Of a DNA stretch of 17,019 nucleotides, positions 1-7,782 are shown piece by piece. The stretch is from JANWHZ01 sp964527385 (GTDB lineage: Bacteria; Patescibacteriota; Saccharimonadia; Saccharimonadales; UBA4665). The notes beneath the pieces are model-generated. The model saw only the letters and a program-made list of their open reading frames with translations, made no database searches and had not been told where the DNA came from. Numbering within the stretch: position 1 is the stretch's first letter; each line of letters starts with the position of its first letter. A program made the translations under genes and the position numbers. The DNA is taken from the NCBI GenBank assembly GCA_964527385.1, contig CAZGPZ010000019.1, forward strand, positions 1 through 17,019, written 5' to 3'.

Positions 1-801
1 ATCGAAGCAAACATGGATGTATATAACTTGCCCGAGGCGCTGAAGCCAGTGCTATTATTTATCGATGACGCGTCGAACTGGTACGTACGCCGCTCGCGGC
101 GGCGCTTCTGGAAGAGTGGTGGCGACGTTGATAAACAAGATGCCTATCGAACACTACATTATGTTTTGGTCCATCTATCGATGGTCTTGGCGCCATTCGT
201 GCCATTCCTGGCCGAAGAACTCTATCAGAAGTTAACGGGTGGCGAATCGGTGCATTTGTTGGATTGGCCCAAGGCAGGAAGGATAGACGAACTAGCATTA
301 GAACGCATGGCATATGTCCGTGAAGTGATCAATGAAGGTCTGTCACAGCGCGCCGCCGGCGGGGTAAAGGTCAGGCAGCCGCTAGGTGATTTATTCATCA
401 CGGGCGCCCCTCTGTTCTTTGAATCGATAGATGATGATTACCTGTCGATTATCAAAGACGAGTTGAACGTTAGGGCGCTGTGGGCAAACACCCATAAGGC
501 GCCACATGAGGTTAGGTTAGACTTGACGATTACTCCCGAGCTAAAGCGCGAAGGACTGGCGCGTGAAGTGATACGCAATGTCCAAAATGCGCGCAAACAG
601 GCTGGGCTCGAAGTGGACGATCACATAATGCTTAGCCTATCTTCCACCGATGACGATCTACGCCAGGCTGTTACTGAGCATAAAGATACCATTGCGGCCG
701 AGACGCTCGCAAACGGCGTTGAGTTTGACCGTACATACGACTTCGAGGTGTCGTGCGCCGTTGACGGCGCGCCGTTGACTGTGTCGCTTCAGAAACGCTA
801 A
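1..801 (+). CDS. ileS: Isoleucyl-tRNA synthetase, C-terminal 266 residues (5' truncated)
   Basis: The frame is open from base 1, so this is the end of a longer gene. The enzyme charges tRNA-Ile with isoleucine in the cytoplasm. Seen here is the class Ia anticodon-binding helical domain (FIDDASNWYVRRSRRRFW near residues 20-37, then LHYVLVHLSMVLAPFVPFLAEELY), followed by a tail with LDLTITPELKREGLAREVIR. That tail is typical of type 2 (eukaryote/archaeal-like) IleRS, matching the DUF5915 region. The CxxC zinc motif that ends type 1 enzymes such as that of E. coli is absent. The catalytic HIGH and KMSKS motifs lie upstream of the window. The gene ends with TAA, 71 bases before rplU. It reads as intact and as a standard housekeeping gene; the type 2 assignment comes from the tail only. 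Confidence 0.95.
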   Translation: MEANMDVYNLPEALKPVLLFIDDASNWYVRRSRRRFWKSGGDVDKQDAYRTLHYVLVHLSMVLAPFVPFLAEELYQKLTGGESVHLLDWPKAGRIDELALERMAYVREVINEGLSQRAAGGVKVRQPLGDLFITGAPLFFESIDDDYLSIIKDELNVRALWANTHKAPHEVRLDLTITPELKREGLAREVIRNVQNARKQAGLEVDDHIMLSLSSTDDDLRQAVTEHKDTIAAETLANGVEFDRTYDFEVSCAVDGAPLTVSLQKR

Positions 802-804
802 CAC

Positions 805-833
805 TTTACAGATACGGTTGGAACTGGTATCAT
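805..833 (+). promoter_or_regulatory. Promoter of rplU (-35 TTTACA, 17-base spacer, extended -10)
   Basis: TTTACA at 805-810 is followed by exactly 17 bases and then TATCAT at 828-833. A TG dinucleotide at 825-826, one base before the hexamer, makes an extended -10. Transcription would start near 840, giving a leader of about 33 bases with an AAGGAAAG Shine-Dalgarno-like stretch at 856-863, 9 bases before the rplU start. It lies just after the ileS stop, so rplU need not depend on read-through from ileS. Confidence 0.6.
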
Positions 834-872
834 CTGTTGGTAGCTAATTGTCTCCAAGGAAAGAACAAAATT

Positions 873-1181
873 ATGAAAAAAGCCGTAATTCAAACTGGTA
901 GCAAACAATATCTCGTCCAAGAGGGCGAAACAGTTTCTGTTGAATTGTTGAAGCAAGCCGAAAAAACTGTAGAATTCGTGCCCCTGCTCGTGATAGATGA
1001 CGGCACGGTTGAGGTTGGTGCGCCAGTCCTGGACGCACGCAAAGTTGTCGCTGAGGTCTTATCCGAAGACGTACAGGCAGACAAGGTTCTTGCAATCCGT
1101 TACAAGGCCAAAAAGCGTGTCCACAAAATCCACGGGCATCGCCAGCACAATACAGTCTTAAGAATTAAGTCAATCGCCTAA
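873..1181 (+). CDS. rplU: 50S ribosomal protein L21
   Basis: A 102-residue protein with the normal L21 length (about 103). L21 binds 23S rRNA in the large ribosomal subunit. The N-terminus (KAVIQTGSKQYLVQEGETV) matches the L21 opening, the middle has the usual GAPVLDARKVVAEV strand, and the C-terminus is basic and carries the signature-like KIHGHRQHNTVLRIKSI. I chose ATG 873 over the upstream ATG 837 because the family begins with M-x-A-V-I/F, because AAGGAAAG lies shortly upstream, and because the predicted transcript starts near 840. The gene follows ileS and is closed by an intrinsic terminator. The usual partner rpmA (L27) does not follow it, so L27 must be elsewhere if present. Confidence 0.97.
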   Translation: MKKAVIQTGSKQYLVQEGETVSVELLKQAEKTVEFVPLLVIDDGTVEVGAPVLDARKVVAEVLSEDVQADKVLAIRYKAKKRVHKIHGHRQHNTVLRIKSIA

Positions 1182-1204
1182 GACGGTTCAACCATCATTA
1201 CAAA

Positions 1205-1233
1205 AGAATCACCCCTAATAAGGTGATTTTTTT
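1205..1233 (+). terminator. Rho-independent terminator after rplU
   Basis: A perfect 7-bp stem, AATCACC (1207-1213) with GGTGATT (1222-1228), has an 8-base loop and runs directly into seven T residues (1227-1233). It lies 25 bases after the rplU stop. It separates the housekeeping genes from the surface-protein region. Confidence 0.85.
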
Positions 1234-1377
1234 GTTTGCAATCGCACATTCAACTGAGCATTCTGTCTCTGCCGACTGGTCAGGTTGTTTAGTACCCGCA
1301 CTAGAGAGCATGAATGCCGAAAGTGGCGCGGCTTAGTTGCCAACCAAAGCCTAAGGGCACTAAATTTAGCGCATCTC

Positions 1378-1386
1378 TGTGGATAA
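1378..1386 (-). promoter_or_regulatory. DnaA-box sequence TTATCCACA
   Basis: The + strand reads TGTGGATAA, the exact complement of the consensus DnaA box TTATCCACA. The shared stretch with the second copy at 14435 is 12 bases, TGTGGATAACTT. Its end lies 318 bases before the ATG at 1704. It is isolated, with no cluster of further boxes, so an origin is unlikely. A regulatory or titration site is possible. Confidence 0.45.
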
Positions 1387-1429
1387 CTTTGGGGAGCTCG
1401 ACAGATCGTCATATTTATAACAACGACAT

Positions 1430-1463
1430 TTCTATCTGTTCTAAGGATTTATAACAGATAGAA
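1430..1463. repeat. Perfect 11-bp inverted repeat, 12-base spacer
   Basis: TTCTATCTGTT (1430-1440) is the exact reverse complement of AACAGATAGAA (1453-1463). No T-tract follows, so it is not an intrinsic terminator. The right arm overlaps ATTTATAACA (1447-1456), which is a direct repeat of 1413-1422, 34 bases earlier. This arrangement would suit an operator for a dimeric regulator or an RNA hairpin. No regulator gene is seen nearby. Confidence 0.6.
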
Positions 1464-1510
1464 TAGGTATTGCTAAGGGTAAGCGGCATGCGCGTTGTGA
1501 GAATGGCTAT

Positions 1511-1533
1511 GGCTTGACGTGAATTACCAAGCC
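1511..1533. repeat. Inverted repeat covering a -35-like TTGACG
   Basis: GGCTTG (1511-1516) pairs with CAAGCC (1528-1533), with an inner GT/AC pair. CCTTTTGTGT follows, so it could be a weak terminator-like hairpin. The hexamer TTGACG (1514-1519) sits within the left arm and loop. Promoter, operator and hairpin readings cannot be separated from the sequence alone. Confidence 0.3.
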
Positions 1534-1580
1534 TTTTGTGTGGCAAACGGACTGAAAATATTTATGCTTTTTGTTATTGC

Positions 1581-1652
1581 CCGTACCTCTGTGCGGTAGG
1601 AGAATGTAAGTACGGACAGGTAGGAGCCTTTGGGGGTTTTTCTATTTGTCCG
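1581..1652 (+). other. Possible structured 5' leader with competing helices
   Basis: CCGTAC (1581-1586) can pair with GTACGG (1610-1615). CGGACA (1613-1618) can pair with TGTCCG (1647-1652). The two helices share bases 1613-1615 and so exclude one another. GGTAGGAG occurs twice (1595-1602 and 1619-1626). It does not match any riboswitch class I can recognise. It ends about 50 bases before the start codon at 1704. Confidence 0.25.
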
Positions 1653-1703
1653 GTAAATACATACAAAAATGGTGACCCAACACCAAAACAAACCAACAAC
1701 TAA

Positions 1704-4700
1704 ATGCCTAAACCAAAACCGCTAAAGCCGGTATTGAGTGTAGTTGCTTTCAAGCTGTTTTCAAGCTTTGTGAGCACTGCTAGCTATGTCTTCACGCAGA
1801 TTTATGCGATGAAAGGCGTTGCTGTTAGTAACTTCAAGAGGCCAAGCCTCTTAGAAGATGTTGCTGGTATACTCGCAATTCATCACAAGAAACCGCGAGC
1901 CTTGGGAAGTATCGCTTTAATAATTGCCATCACCATTGCTATAACATCGGTTGGTATCGTATTCTTCAAACCCTCGGTCGCAGAGGCAAGTACAAGCAAC
2001 TACCTGAATTTCCAGGCACGCCTTGAAACAGCATCGGGCGGTATCGCACCGGATGGCAACTACAATGTCTCCTTCCACCTGTATAATGCCTCTACCTCAA
2101 CTGGCTCGACTGATACCAGCTGTGGCACCGACGCCAACTGTGTCTGGGAGGAAACCAGGACGGGCACCGACCAGGTCCGGGTCGCGAACGGATACCTCAC
2201 CGTCAACCTTGGCAGTGTCACAGCCTTCGGCTCTATCAACTGGGACCAGCAGCTCTGGCTGACCATGGACATCGGCGGTACCGGCGGCAGCCCGTCATGG
2301 GACGGTGAAATGTCGCCGAGAATCCAACTGACTGCGGTACCGTATGCGTTCCAGGCGCAGAGCGCCACACAATTACAGGTAACGCAGGGCTCGTCTACTG
2401 GCGAACTTCAGTTCTCGCTTAGTACCGCGGGCGACCAGCAATTTATCCTTCCTGATCAGGGTACGACCGGTACCTTCCACGTTTTGACTCAGGAAGCTGC
2501 CAACAGCGGTTATGTACAGCTTCAATCTGGTGCGCCAACAGCGCAAACGGGCAACTTCAGTATCGGTACAGGAACGGGCATAGCGGGTACCTTCGACAGT
2601 GTTGCCAGTGGTACATTGAACCTCGGCACGAATAACGCGAGTACTATAAACATCGCAACCAACGGTAGCGCGCACACCATTGCCATTGGCAACGGCGCAG
2701 CCATCCAAGGTATCACCATCGGCTCCACGAACTCGACCAGTTCGCTGCTATTGCAAGCCGGTACCGGCAATCTTGAGATACAGACCCAAGGAGGGACACT
2801 TGGCATCGGCAATAACCCTGTTTCACAGGCGATCACTATTGGCAATACCAATGGCACAACAGGGCTAACACTAACAGCAGGCAGTGGCGGCATAGCGCTG
2901 CAGGCTGCTACGTCGGTTTCCGCAAACCTGACAGTGACAAATGCGGGCAATGTGGCATTCCAGAGAGGTAGCGACTACAGCTCCACGGGTACACAGGCTG
3001 ATATTAACTTCGGAACAGGCGCAGTTGTCCGGCTGACCGGCTCATCAGCATTGACCATAGACAGTGTCGCGAATGGCGCGGATGGCAGGATCCTAACCAT
3101 CATTAACGCATCGGGCTTTGCTGAAACCGTACGCGACCAAACAACGAGCACAACAGGGACAGCCGCGAACAAGATTATCACCGGTACCGGTTCGGATATA
3201 ACATTAGCGATTGACGCGTCGCTCAGCCTGGTCTACGACAATGGCAGCAGCAGGTGGCGCGTAGTTGGCAGCGCCGCGGCGACGGGATCGGGCACGGCAT
3301 TCCTGCAAGGTGGCAATAGCTTCACTGCCCAGGCCGTCCTCGGGACCAATGATAACTACGGCTTGGCGCTTGAAACCAATGGTACCCAACGCCTAGTGAT
3401 TGATACGTCGGCAACAACCAACTTTACCTTCCAGCAGGCAAGTAACCTATTAGTCGCAAGTGCTGCCAGCGGCAGGCAGTTGACGATCCAGGGCGGCACG
3501 GCGACTGGCGCCGGCAATGTTGGTGGTACGTTACTGCTGCAAGGTGGTGCTGGTGGCGCTGGCGCGGCGAGCGGAAGTGTTGTCGTGAAGTCAAATAGCA
3601 GCAACAGCACGACAGCATTCGCGGTCCAGGACTTCAATGGCGCACAAGTACTTGCCGTGGATACCAGCAATACTGCCGTTGTCCTCGGCAAGGACGGAAC
3701 ACCCACGGCTCTGACGGTTAGGGGCGGCGCGGCATCAGGTAGTAACCTTACCGGTGGTAATATCACCTTTGACGCGTCGAACGGTACTGGCGCGGGTGGG
3801 TCAGGCGACTTTATCTTCAGGACTGCCGGTAGTACTGGTGGCGTGACACAAGATGCAACGAGCGCAAGCGGCAATAACTTCTCTGCCAACCCATTATCCT
3901 GGAGCCACACAGTCGCCAATCAGTCCAATCGAATTCTCATTGTCGGGCTTGTTTCCAATAACACGACAACATGGACGGGTGTCAAATGGGATCCGTCGGG
4001 AGCGAATCAGTCATTCACGCACCTGGGTTCCATCGTTAACTGTGATGCCGTTGACTTCGCCTACGGCTGCCATGTTGACGTTTGGTACTTGCTCAACCCA
4101 ACAGCTGGTACTAAGACTATTCAGGCGACCCCAAGCGTGGCTGGCAATAACAGCGGTGGAGCAGTCTCGTACTACAACGTCGATCAAACAACGCCGTTTG
4201 GCACGACAGCTACCGCCACTGGGCACACGACTGGCGGGGTGGGCACGGCGAGCGTGTCGGTAACGACAACCGGCGCGAGCCAGCTGGTGCTCGGCATCAT
4301 CGGCACCAACAATACGACAACGAACGGCAACGGCACGCAGCTCTGGAACGACAACTTCGTCTTCTTCAGCTTGGGCGCAAGCCGTCCTGGTACCGGCGGA
4401 AGTGTCGCAGTGAACTGGAATGTTAATACTGGTGACTATGGCATTATCGGGATTCCAATAAATGCCGCTGCCAACAGCAGTGCCGACACGCTTGCTGACC
4501 GGCTGCACATAACGGCGGCAGGCAACGTGGGGATCAACACCGCAAGCCCACAATATGCGCTCGATGTGAGTGGCACCATCCAAGCTTCAACATCGGTACT
4601 AACACCGCTGGTGGATGCTACTGCCTCAGGCGGTACGTTGAACTTGGGTACAACGAACGCTACAACACTCAGTATAGGCAACGCAACAGCGGCAACAGTA

Positions 4701-7700
4701 GTGACGTTGCAGGGTGGAACTGGCGCGAACGCGGTCACCATCAAAGTTGCAAGCGGAGGCACGCTGAATGTTGGGTCGAACGCGGTTGCCCAAACCATCA
4801 AGATCGGCAACGTCACTGGCGCCACTGGCATCACTGAGCGTGTCGGCACTGGTAACTACAGCCTAGACGGTGTTACGAACTCGACTTACACTCTCGGAGC
4901 ATCGACCACGACTGGCACCATCACCATCGGCGGTACCGCACAGACCGGTGCCATCACTCTTGGTAGCAGCACGGGTGCTGGTACGGTGAATATCGCGAAC
5001 GGGTCCGGCGGCAGCACGGTAAACATTGCCAACGTCCAGAACGCGGGCTCCGTCAACATCGGCGCTGGCATGACTACTGGCACGATCACCATCGGCGGCA
5101 CAGGCGCGCAGACCGGCACCATCTCAATCGGCACCGGCACCGGAGCGCAAAGCCTCAACTTCGGTACTGGCGGCACCGCTGCCAAGACGGTCACCGTCGG
5201 TTCAACGGTTAGCACGAGCTCACTCACACTGCAGAGCGGCTCGAACAATATCGTTCTATCGACCAGCGGTACTACGCGTGCTACCTTCGATACCTCGAAT
5301 GATCTATACCTTGGCAACGGCCTGACCGCTGCCGCGCCGAACAACTTTACTATCCAAGGCACGGGTAGCACAACTACGGCTGTCGCAGGCGGTTCAATAA
5401 CGATCCAGGGCGGTAACGCCACGGTTGGCAATGCGAACGGCGGCAACCTGACACTGGCTGGCGGTACTGGCGTAGGTACTGGGGTGAGCGGTCTCGTGGT
5501 CTTGAAGACGCCTACATTCTCAGCGGCATCCAACGACGCGAACTGTTATACTGGCGGATCACTAGTTGGCTCAGACTGTACGATCACTGGTACGTCGGTC
5601 AATGGCTCAAGCTCTGTAGTTATCGGGTTCAGCGCGACTGGGCACTCGGCGACGTTGCCCGACCCAACAACACTGACGACCGGACGTGTCATCTACGTCA
5701 TCGCTGCCAATGGCTCAAGCGACTTCACGTTGAAAGCGAATGTCGGTGAAGGAACGGGCATAGAGCAGGATATCGCGATGCGCCAGAACACGACTGCTAC
5801 CATGATCTGGACCGGCTCTAACTGGACGGCGGCTGGTGCTTCGAGCTCAACGACGCTCCAGGCGGCGTATGACAACACGCTGACGAGTGCCGGTGGCGCC
5901 GAGCTGATCCTAAGCAGTACCAGTAACCACAATGGCCTGACAATCCGCGACAGCTTGACGAGCCCTGTCGGAACAACGGGCAACGGCACATTGCTTGAAG
6001 TACAAAGCGCCCAGGCGGCCAACATCTTCGCGGTCAATAGCAATGTGACTGACTACGCCAACAACGGCGGTGCTGAGACCACCTTCGGTTCTGAATGGGC
6101 AGCACAGGGCACAGCAACGGTCACGCAAAACGTCAATGCGTCCTATGTCGCTGACGGCATTGGTTCGGCCAAGATATCGACTTCAACGGCTTCATCAGGG
6201 GCGAAGAACGTATTAACATCAGCATTGACGGCCAATCTGCACTATAACGTTTCGTTTGCCGCGAAACTGGACAGCACAACTTCGGCAAGCTTTACGGATC
6301 TGGAAGTTGACTATTCAAAAGATGGTTCAACCACGACTGCGTGTAGTAACTACAGCACACAATCGGTAAAGACCAGCGTCTGGACGAAGATAACCTGTAC
6401 CTTCACCGCGCCTTCAAGTGGCATTACAGGTAGCAACGCTATCTTCATTCGCGAGACAGCGGGTGGCACGAGCCGTATCTGGTACGTTGATAACTTGAGC
6501 GTGACAATTAGCGCCGACCTAAGCTATGCTACCGATGGTGGTGTCGACGACAACGCGAATTTCAACACGAACTGGCCGGCCCTCGGCAGCGCAACTATTA
6601 CCCGTGACGCGTCAACCGGCAACGATACTAGCGACAGTGCCAAGGTTGTGACAACGGCTGGCACGAACCAAGGTGTCAAGAATGTGCTCAGCATCAACCC
6701 CTTGAACAGCACGCTGTACCGCGTAAGCGTTTATGCTTCGCTGAATTCAGGCACATTTACTGACTTCTCGGTCGGCTACTCACCGGATGATGGTGGCGTT
6801 GGCGGCGCTAACTTCAAGGCTTGTGTTGATTACAATACGCAAACAATATCCACGAGCGGTTGGACGCAGATAACCTGCTATATTACAACGGGAACTGCAG
6901 CGGTCTCAGCGCCACGCGTGTACTTCTATCAGCCGACTGCTACGGCGCGGACCTTCTGGGTTGACACCTTCTCCATGACACTAGCGTCAAACGCCGTGCC
7001 GAACGTCCAGATCGGTGGAGGCGTCTATGGCGGTCCGACAACGCTCTTGACGCTCGACCGTGCTGCATCCGCGCCGATCGCCGCAAACAACGACGCGCTG
7101 CTTGGCTCGATGTACTACGACACGACGCTCGGTAAATTGCAGTGTTACGAAGCTGATGGCTGGGGCGCGTGTGGCTCGTCCCCTGACAATATCATCACCA
7201 TATCGCCGGAATATACCAATGCGGTTCTTCATGGCACAGGTGTCGGCACAATGACGTCAGACTTCTGTTCGGACTTCTTGGACATAAATGATGCCACACA
7301 TGGCACGCCGGTCTGTGGAAGCAATGAAACCTACAACTTCTACAAATGGACGTCGCCACAAGCAAGTACCCAGACCTATAGCATATATGTGACGTACCAG
7401 CTGCCTAGCACATTCAAGGCATTTGCCTCGGGCTCAACGTCGGTAATGGGCCGTACAGATAGTAGCAATGCAACCGTCCAATATTCGGTCTACCGAAATA
7501 ATAGTTCGGGCATGACACAATGCGGCTCAACAGTGACTGTGTCGACAGGCTCTGTATCAACCTGGCAGCCAGGCCAGGCTACGGGTGCAGCGGATCCATC
7601 GACATGCAGTTTTGCTGCCAGCGACAGTGTAGTGTTTAAGATAGATGTTATAGCAAGCAACAATGCCAACGCCTATGTCGGAAACCTCGGCTTTACCTAC

Positions 7701-7712
7701 AGTAACAAGTAG
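1704..7712 (+). CDS. Giant tail-fibre-like surface protein (2002 residues)
   Basis: A CPR-type cell-surface protein of unknown exact function. Residues 1-66 are a basic leader and 67-90 a hydrophobic segment ending in AEA at 92-94, a plausible signal-peptidase or anchor site. Residues 97-220 form a domain (NYLNFQARLETASGG to LTAVPYAFQAQ) of the kind found before phage-tail-fibre repeats. Then come short beta repeats of the TLNLGTxNAxTxxIG type, phage-like GRILTIINASG...SRWRVVG modules, an inserted domain (about 713-922), GNVGIN/LDVSGTIQA, more repeats, TTLQAAYDNTL, two jelly-roll-like modules (1453-1760) and a C-terminal domain beginning GSMYYDTTLGKLQCYEADGW. No LPXTG and no endosialidase (S74) chaperone tail are seen. 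ATG 1704 is the first start in frame; no Shine-Dalgarno precedes it. A paralogue begins at 14760. Adhesion is inferred. Confidence 0.9.
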   Translation: MPKPKPLKPVLSVVAFKLFSSFVSTASYVFTQIYAMKGVAVSNFKRPSLLEDVAGILAIHHKKPRALGSIALIIAITIAITSVGIVFFKPSVAEASTSNYLNFQARLETASGGIAPDGNYNVSFHLYNASTSTGSTDTSCGTDANCVWEETRTGTDQVRVANGYLTVNLGSVTAFGSINWDQQLWLTMDIGGTGGSPSWDGEMSPRIQLTAVPYAFQAQSATQLQVTQGSSTGELQFSLSTAGDQQFILPDQGTTGTFHVLTQEAANSGYVQLQSGAPTAQTGNFSIGTGTGIAGTFDSVASGTLNLGTNNASTINIATNGSAHTIAIGNGAAIQGITIGSTNSTSSLLLQAGTGNLEIQTQGGTLGIGNNPVSQAITIGNTNGTTGLTLTAGSGGIALQAATSVSANLTVTNAGNVAFQRGSDYSSTGTQADINFGTGAVVRLTGSSALTIDSVANGADGRILTIINASGFAETVRDQTTSTTGTAANKIITGTGSDITLAIDASLSLVYDNGSSRWRVVGSAAATGSGTAFLQGGNSFTAQAVLGTNDNYGLALETNGTQRLVIDTSATTNFTFQQASNLLVASAASGRQLTIQGGTATGAGNVGGTLLLQGGAGGAGAASGSVVVKSNSSNSTTAFAVQDFNGAQVLAVDTSNTAVVLGKDGTPTALTVRGGAASGSNLTGGNITFDASNGTGAGGSGDFIFRTAGSTGGVTQDATSASGNNFSANPLSWSHTVANQSNRILIVGLVSNNTTTWTGVKWDPSGANQSFTHLGSIVNCDAVDFAYGCHVDVWYLLNPTAGTKTIQATPSVAGNNSGGAVSYYNVDQTTPFGTTATATGHTTGGVGTASVSVTTTGASQLVLGIIGTNNTTTNGNGTQLWNDNFVFFSLGASRPGTGGSVAVNWNVNTGDYGIIGIPINAAANSSADTLADRLHITAAGNVGINTASPQYALDVSGTIQASTSVLTPLVDATASGGTLNLGTTNATTLSIGNATAATVVTLQGGTGANAVTIKVASGGTLNVGSNAVAQTIKIGNVTGATGITERVGTGNYSLDGVTNSTYTLGASTTTGTITIGGTAQTGAITLGSSTGAGTVNIANGSGGSTVNIANVQNAGSVNIGAGMTTGTITIGGTGAQTGTISIGTGTGAQSLNFGTGGTAAKTVTVGSTVSTSSLTLQSGSNNIVLSTSGTTRATFDTSNDLYLGNGLTAAAPNNFTIQGTGSTTTAVAGGSITIQGGNATVGNANGGNLTLAGGTGVGTGVSGLVVLKTPTFSAASNDANCYTGGSLVGSDCTITGTSVNGSSSVVIGFSATGHSATLPDPTTLTTGRVIYVIAANGSSDFTLKANVGEGTGIEQDIAMRQNTTATMIWTGSNWTAAGASSSTTLQAAYDNTLTSAGGAELILSSTSNHNGLTIRDSLTSPVGTTGNGTLLEVQSAQAANIFAVNSNVTDYANNGGAETTFGSEWAAQGTATVTQNVNASYVADGIGSAKISTSTASSGAKNVLTSALTANLHYNVSFAAKLDSTTSASFTDLEVDYSKDGSTTTACSNYSTQSVKTSVWTKITCTFTAPSSGITGSNAIFIRETAGGTSRIWYVDNLSVTISADLSYATDGGVDDNANFNTNWPALGSATITRDASTGNDTSDSAKVVTTAGTNQGVKNVLSINPLNSTLYRVSVYASLNSGTFTDFSVGYSPDDGGVGGANFKACVDYNTQTISTSGWTQITCYITTGTAAVSAPRVYFYQPTATARTFWVDTFSMTLASNAVPNVQIGGGVYGGPTTLLTLDRAASAPIAANNDALLGSMYYDTTLGKLQCYEADGWGACGSSPDNIITISPEYTNAVLHGTGVGTMTSDFCSDFLDINDATHGTPVCGSNETYNFYKWTSPQASTQTYSIYVTYQLPSTFKAFASGSTSVMGRTDSSNATVQYSVYRNNSSGMTQCGSTVTVSTGSVSTWQPGQATGAADPSTCSFAASDSVVFKIDVIASNNANAYVGNLGFTYSNK
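1992..2363 (+). other. N-terminal NYLNFQARL domain, shared with the gene at 14760
   Basis: Residues about 97-220 of the 2002-residue protein. Landmarks are NYLNFQARLETASGG, PDGNYNVSFHLYN, VRVANGYLTVNLGS, WLTMDIGG and PRIQLTAVPYAFQAQ. The same landmarks in the same order occur in the partial gene at 14760, with stretches such as GGCAACTACAATGTCTC identical in DNA. WLTxxIGG...PRxxLTAVPYAxxA is a known pattern at the head of tail-fibre-like proteins. Confidence 0.7.
3840..4470 (+). other. Domain inserted into the fibre protein (residues ~713-922)
   Basis: The repeat pattern breaks after DFIFRTAGSTGG and resumes at LADRLHITAAGNVGI. Between them lies a non-repetitive segment with LSWSHTVANQSNRILIVGL, THLGSIVNCDA, VDVWYLLNPTAGTKTIQ, GGAVSYYNVDQTTPFGTT and GDYGIIGIPI. 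This order resembles a beta-sandwich module seen in many bacterial surface proteins (SHTVGSGSNRLLVVGV...VEIWYL...VDQTTP). Its ligand is not known to me. Function not assigned. Confidence 0.55.
4620..5285 (+). repeat. Degenerate beta-strand repeat tract in the fibre protein
   Basis: Successive 10-15-residue units follow a pattern G-T-[IVL]-[TSN]-[IVL]-[GA] (TLNLGT, TLSIGN, TLNVGS, TIKIGN, TITIGG, AITLGS, TVNIAN, SVNIGA, TISIGT, TVTVGS, SLTLQS). In DNA, a 26-base unit beginning ACTGGCAC at 4911-4936 recurs at 5076-5101 with few changes. Regular spacing of short hydrophobic strands by Gly/Thr/Ser turns suggests a beta-solenoid or trimeric beta-fibre; this is inference. Confidence 0.65.
6060..6988 (+). 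other. Two tandem carbohydrate-binding-like modules
   Basis: Residues about 1453-1602 and 1605-1760 share one plan: NGGAETTFGSEW or DDNANFNTNW at the start, a TVTQ/TITRDAS strand, AKI/AKVVT, KNVL, LHYNVSFAAKL or LYRVSVYASL, FTDLEVDYS or FTDFSVGYS, WTKITCTFT or WTQITCYIT, and WYVDNLSVT or FWVDTFSMT near the end. This matches the jelly-roll fold of CBM4/9-like modules. They look like an internal duplication. Sugar binding is inferred from fold likeness only. Confidence 0.55.
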
Positions 7713-7725
7713 ATAGTACTGATTA

Positions 7726-7734
7726 TGGTAAGAT
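7726..7734 (+). promoter_or_regulatory. Candidate extended -10 promoter before the kelch giant
   Basis: TGGTAAGAT has the TG-N-hexamer form of an extended -10, with TAAGAT at 7729-7734 matching TATAAT at 4 of 6 positions. No good -35 is seen. The start of transcription would fall near 7741, leaving a leader of about 42 bases. No terminator separates the two giant genes, so read-through from 1704 is also possible. Confidence 0.35.
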
Positions 7735-7750
7735 AGACATAAGAAATATT

Positions 7751-7775
7751 GAGGGCGCTCGGGCGCAAACGCGAG
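7751..7775 (+). promoter_or_regulatory. Distant Shine-Dalgarno plus hairpin before ATG 7783
   Basis: GAGGG at 7751-7755 lies 27 bases from the ATG, too far for normal use. Bases 7758-7775 can fold as CTCG and CG pairing with CG and CGAG, with a GG bulge and a CAAA loop. If the 18-base hairpin is subtracted, the spacing becomes 9 bases, which is normal. This would support ATG 7783 as the start. Confidence 0.35.
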
Positions 7776-7782
7776 TTCGATA

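Larger units (their letters stand above)
1234..1703. other. 470-base non-coding region before the first giant gene
   Basis: No convincing coding frame is present; the short frames here lack family resemblance and ribosome-binding sites. The region holds a DnaA-box sequence (1378-1386), an 11-bp inverted repeat (1430-1463), a smaller inverted repeat covering a TTGACG hexamer (1511-1533) and possible alternative helices near the end (1581-1652). The last 40 bases before the ATG are A- and C-rich and look unstructured. I could not find a clear paired -35/-10 promoter for the gene at 1704. TTGACG at 1514-1519 lacks a good -10 at normal spacing. Confidence 0.6.

Noticed and set aside
1215..1412. 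65-residue minus-strand frame after rplU
   Set aside because: It overlaps the rplU terminator, has no Shine-Dalgarno and looks like random translation.
1669..1725. 18-codon upstream frame overlapping the first giant's start
   Set aside because: Too short, no ribosome site and no resemblance to a known leader peptide; likely chance.
4886..5533. 215-residue minus-strand frame inside the first giant gene
   Set aside because: Low-complexity Val/Pro/Ala translation is the complement of the repeat codons; other minus-strand frames in the giants are of the same kind.
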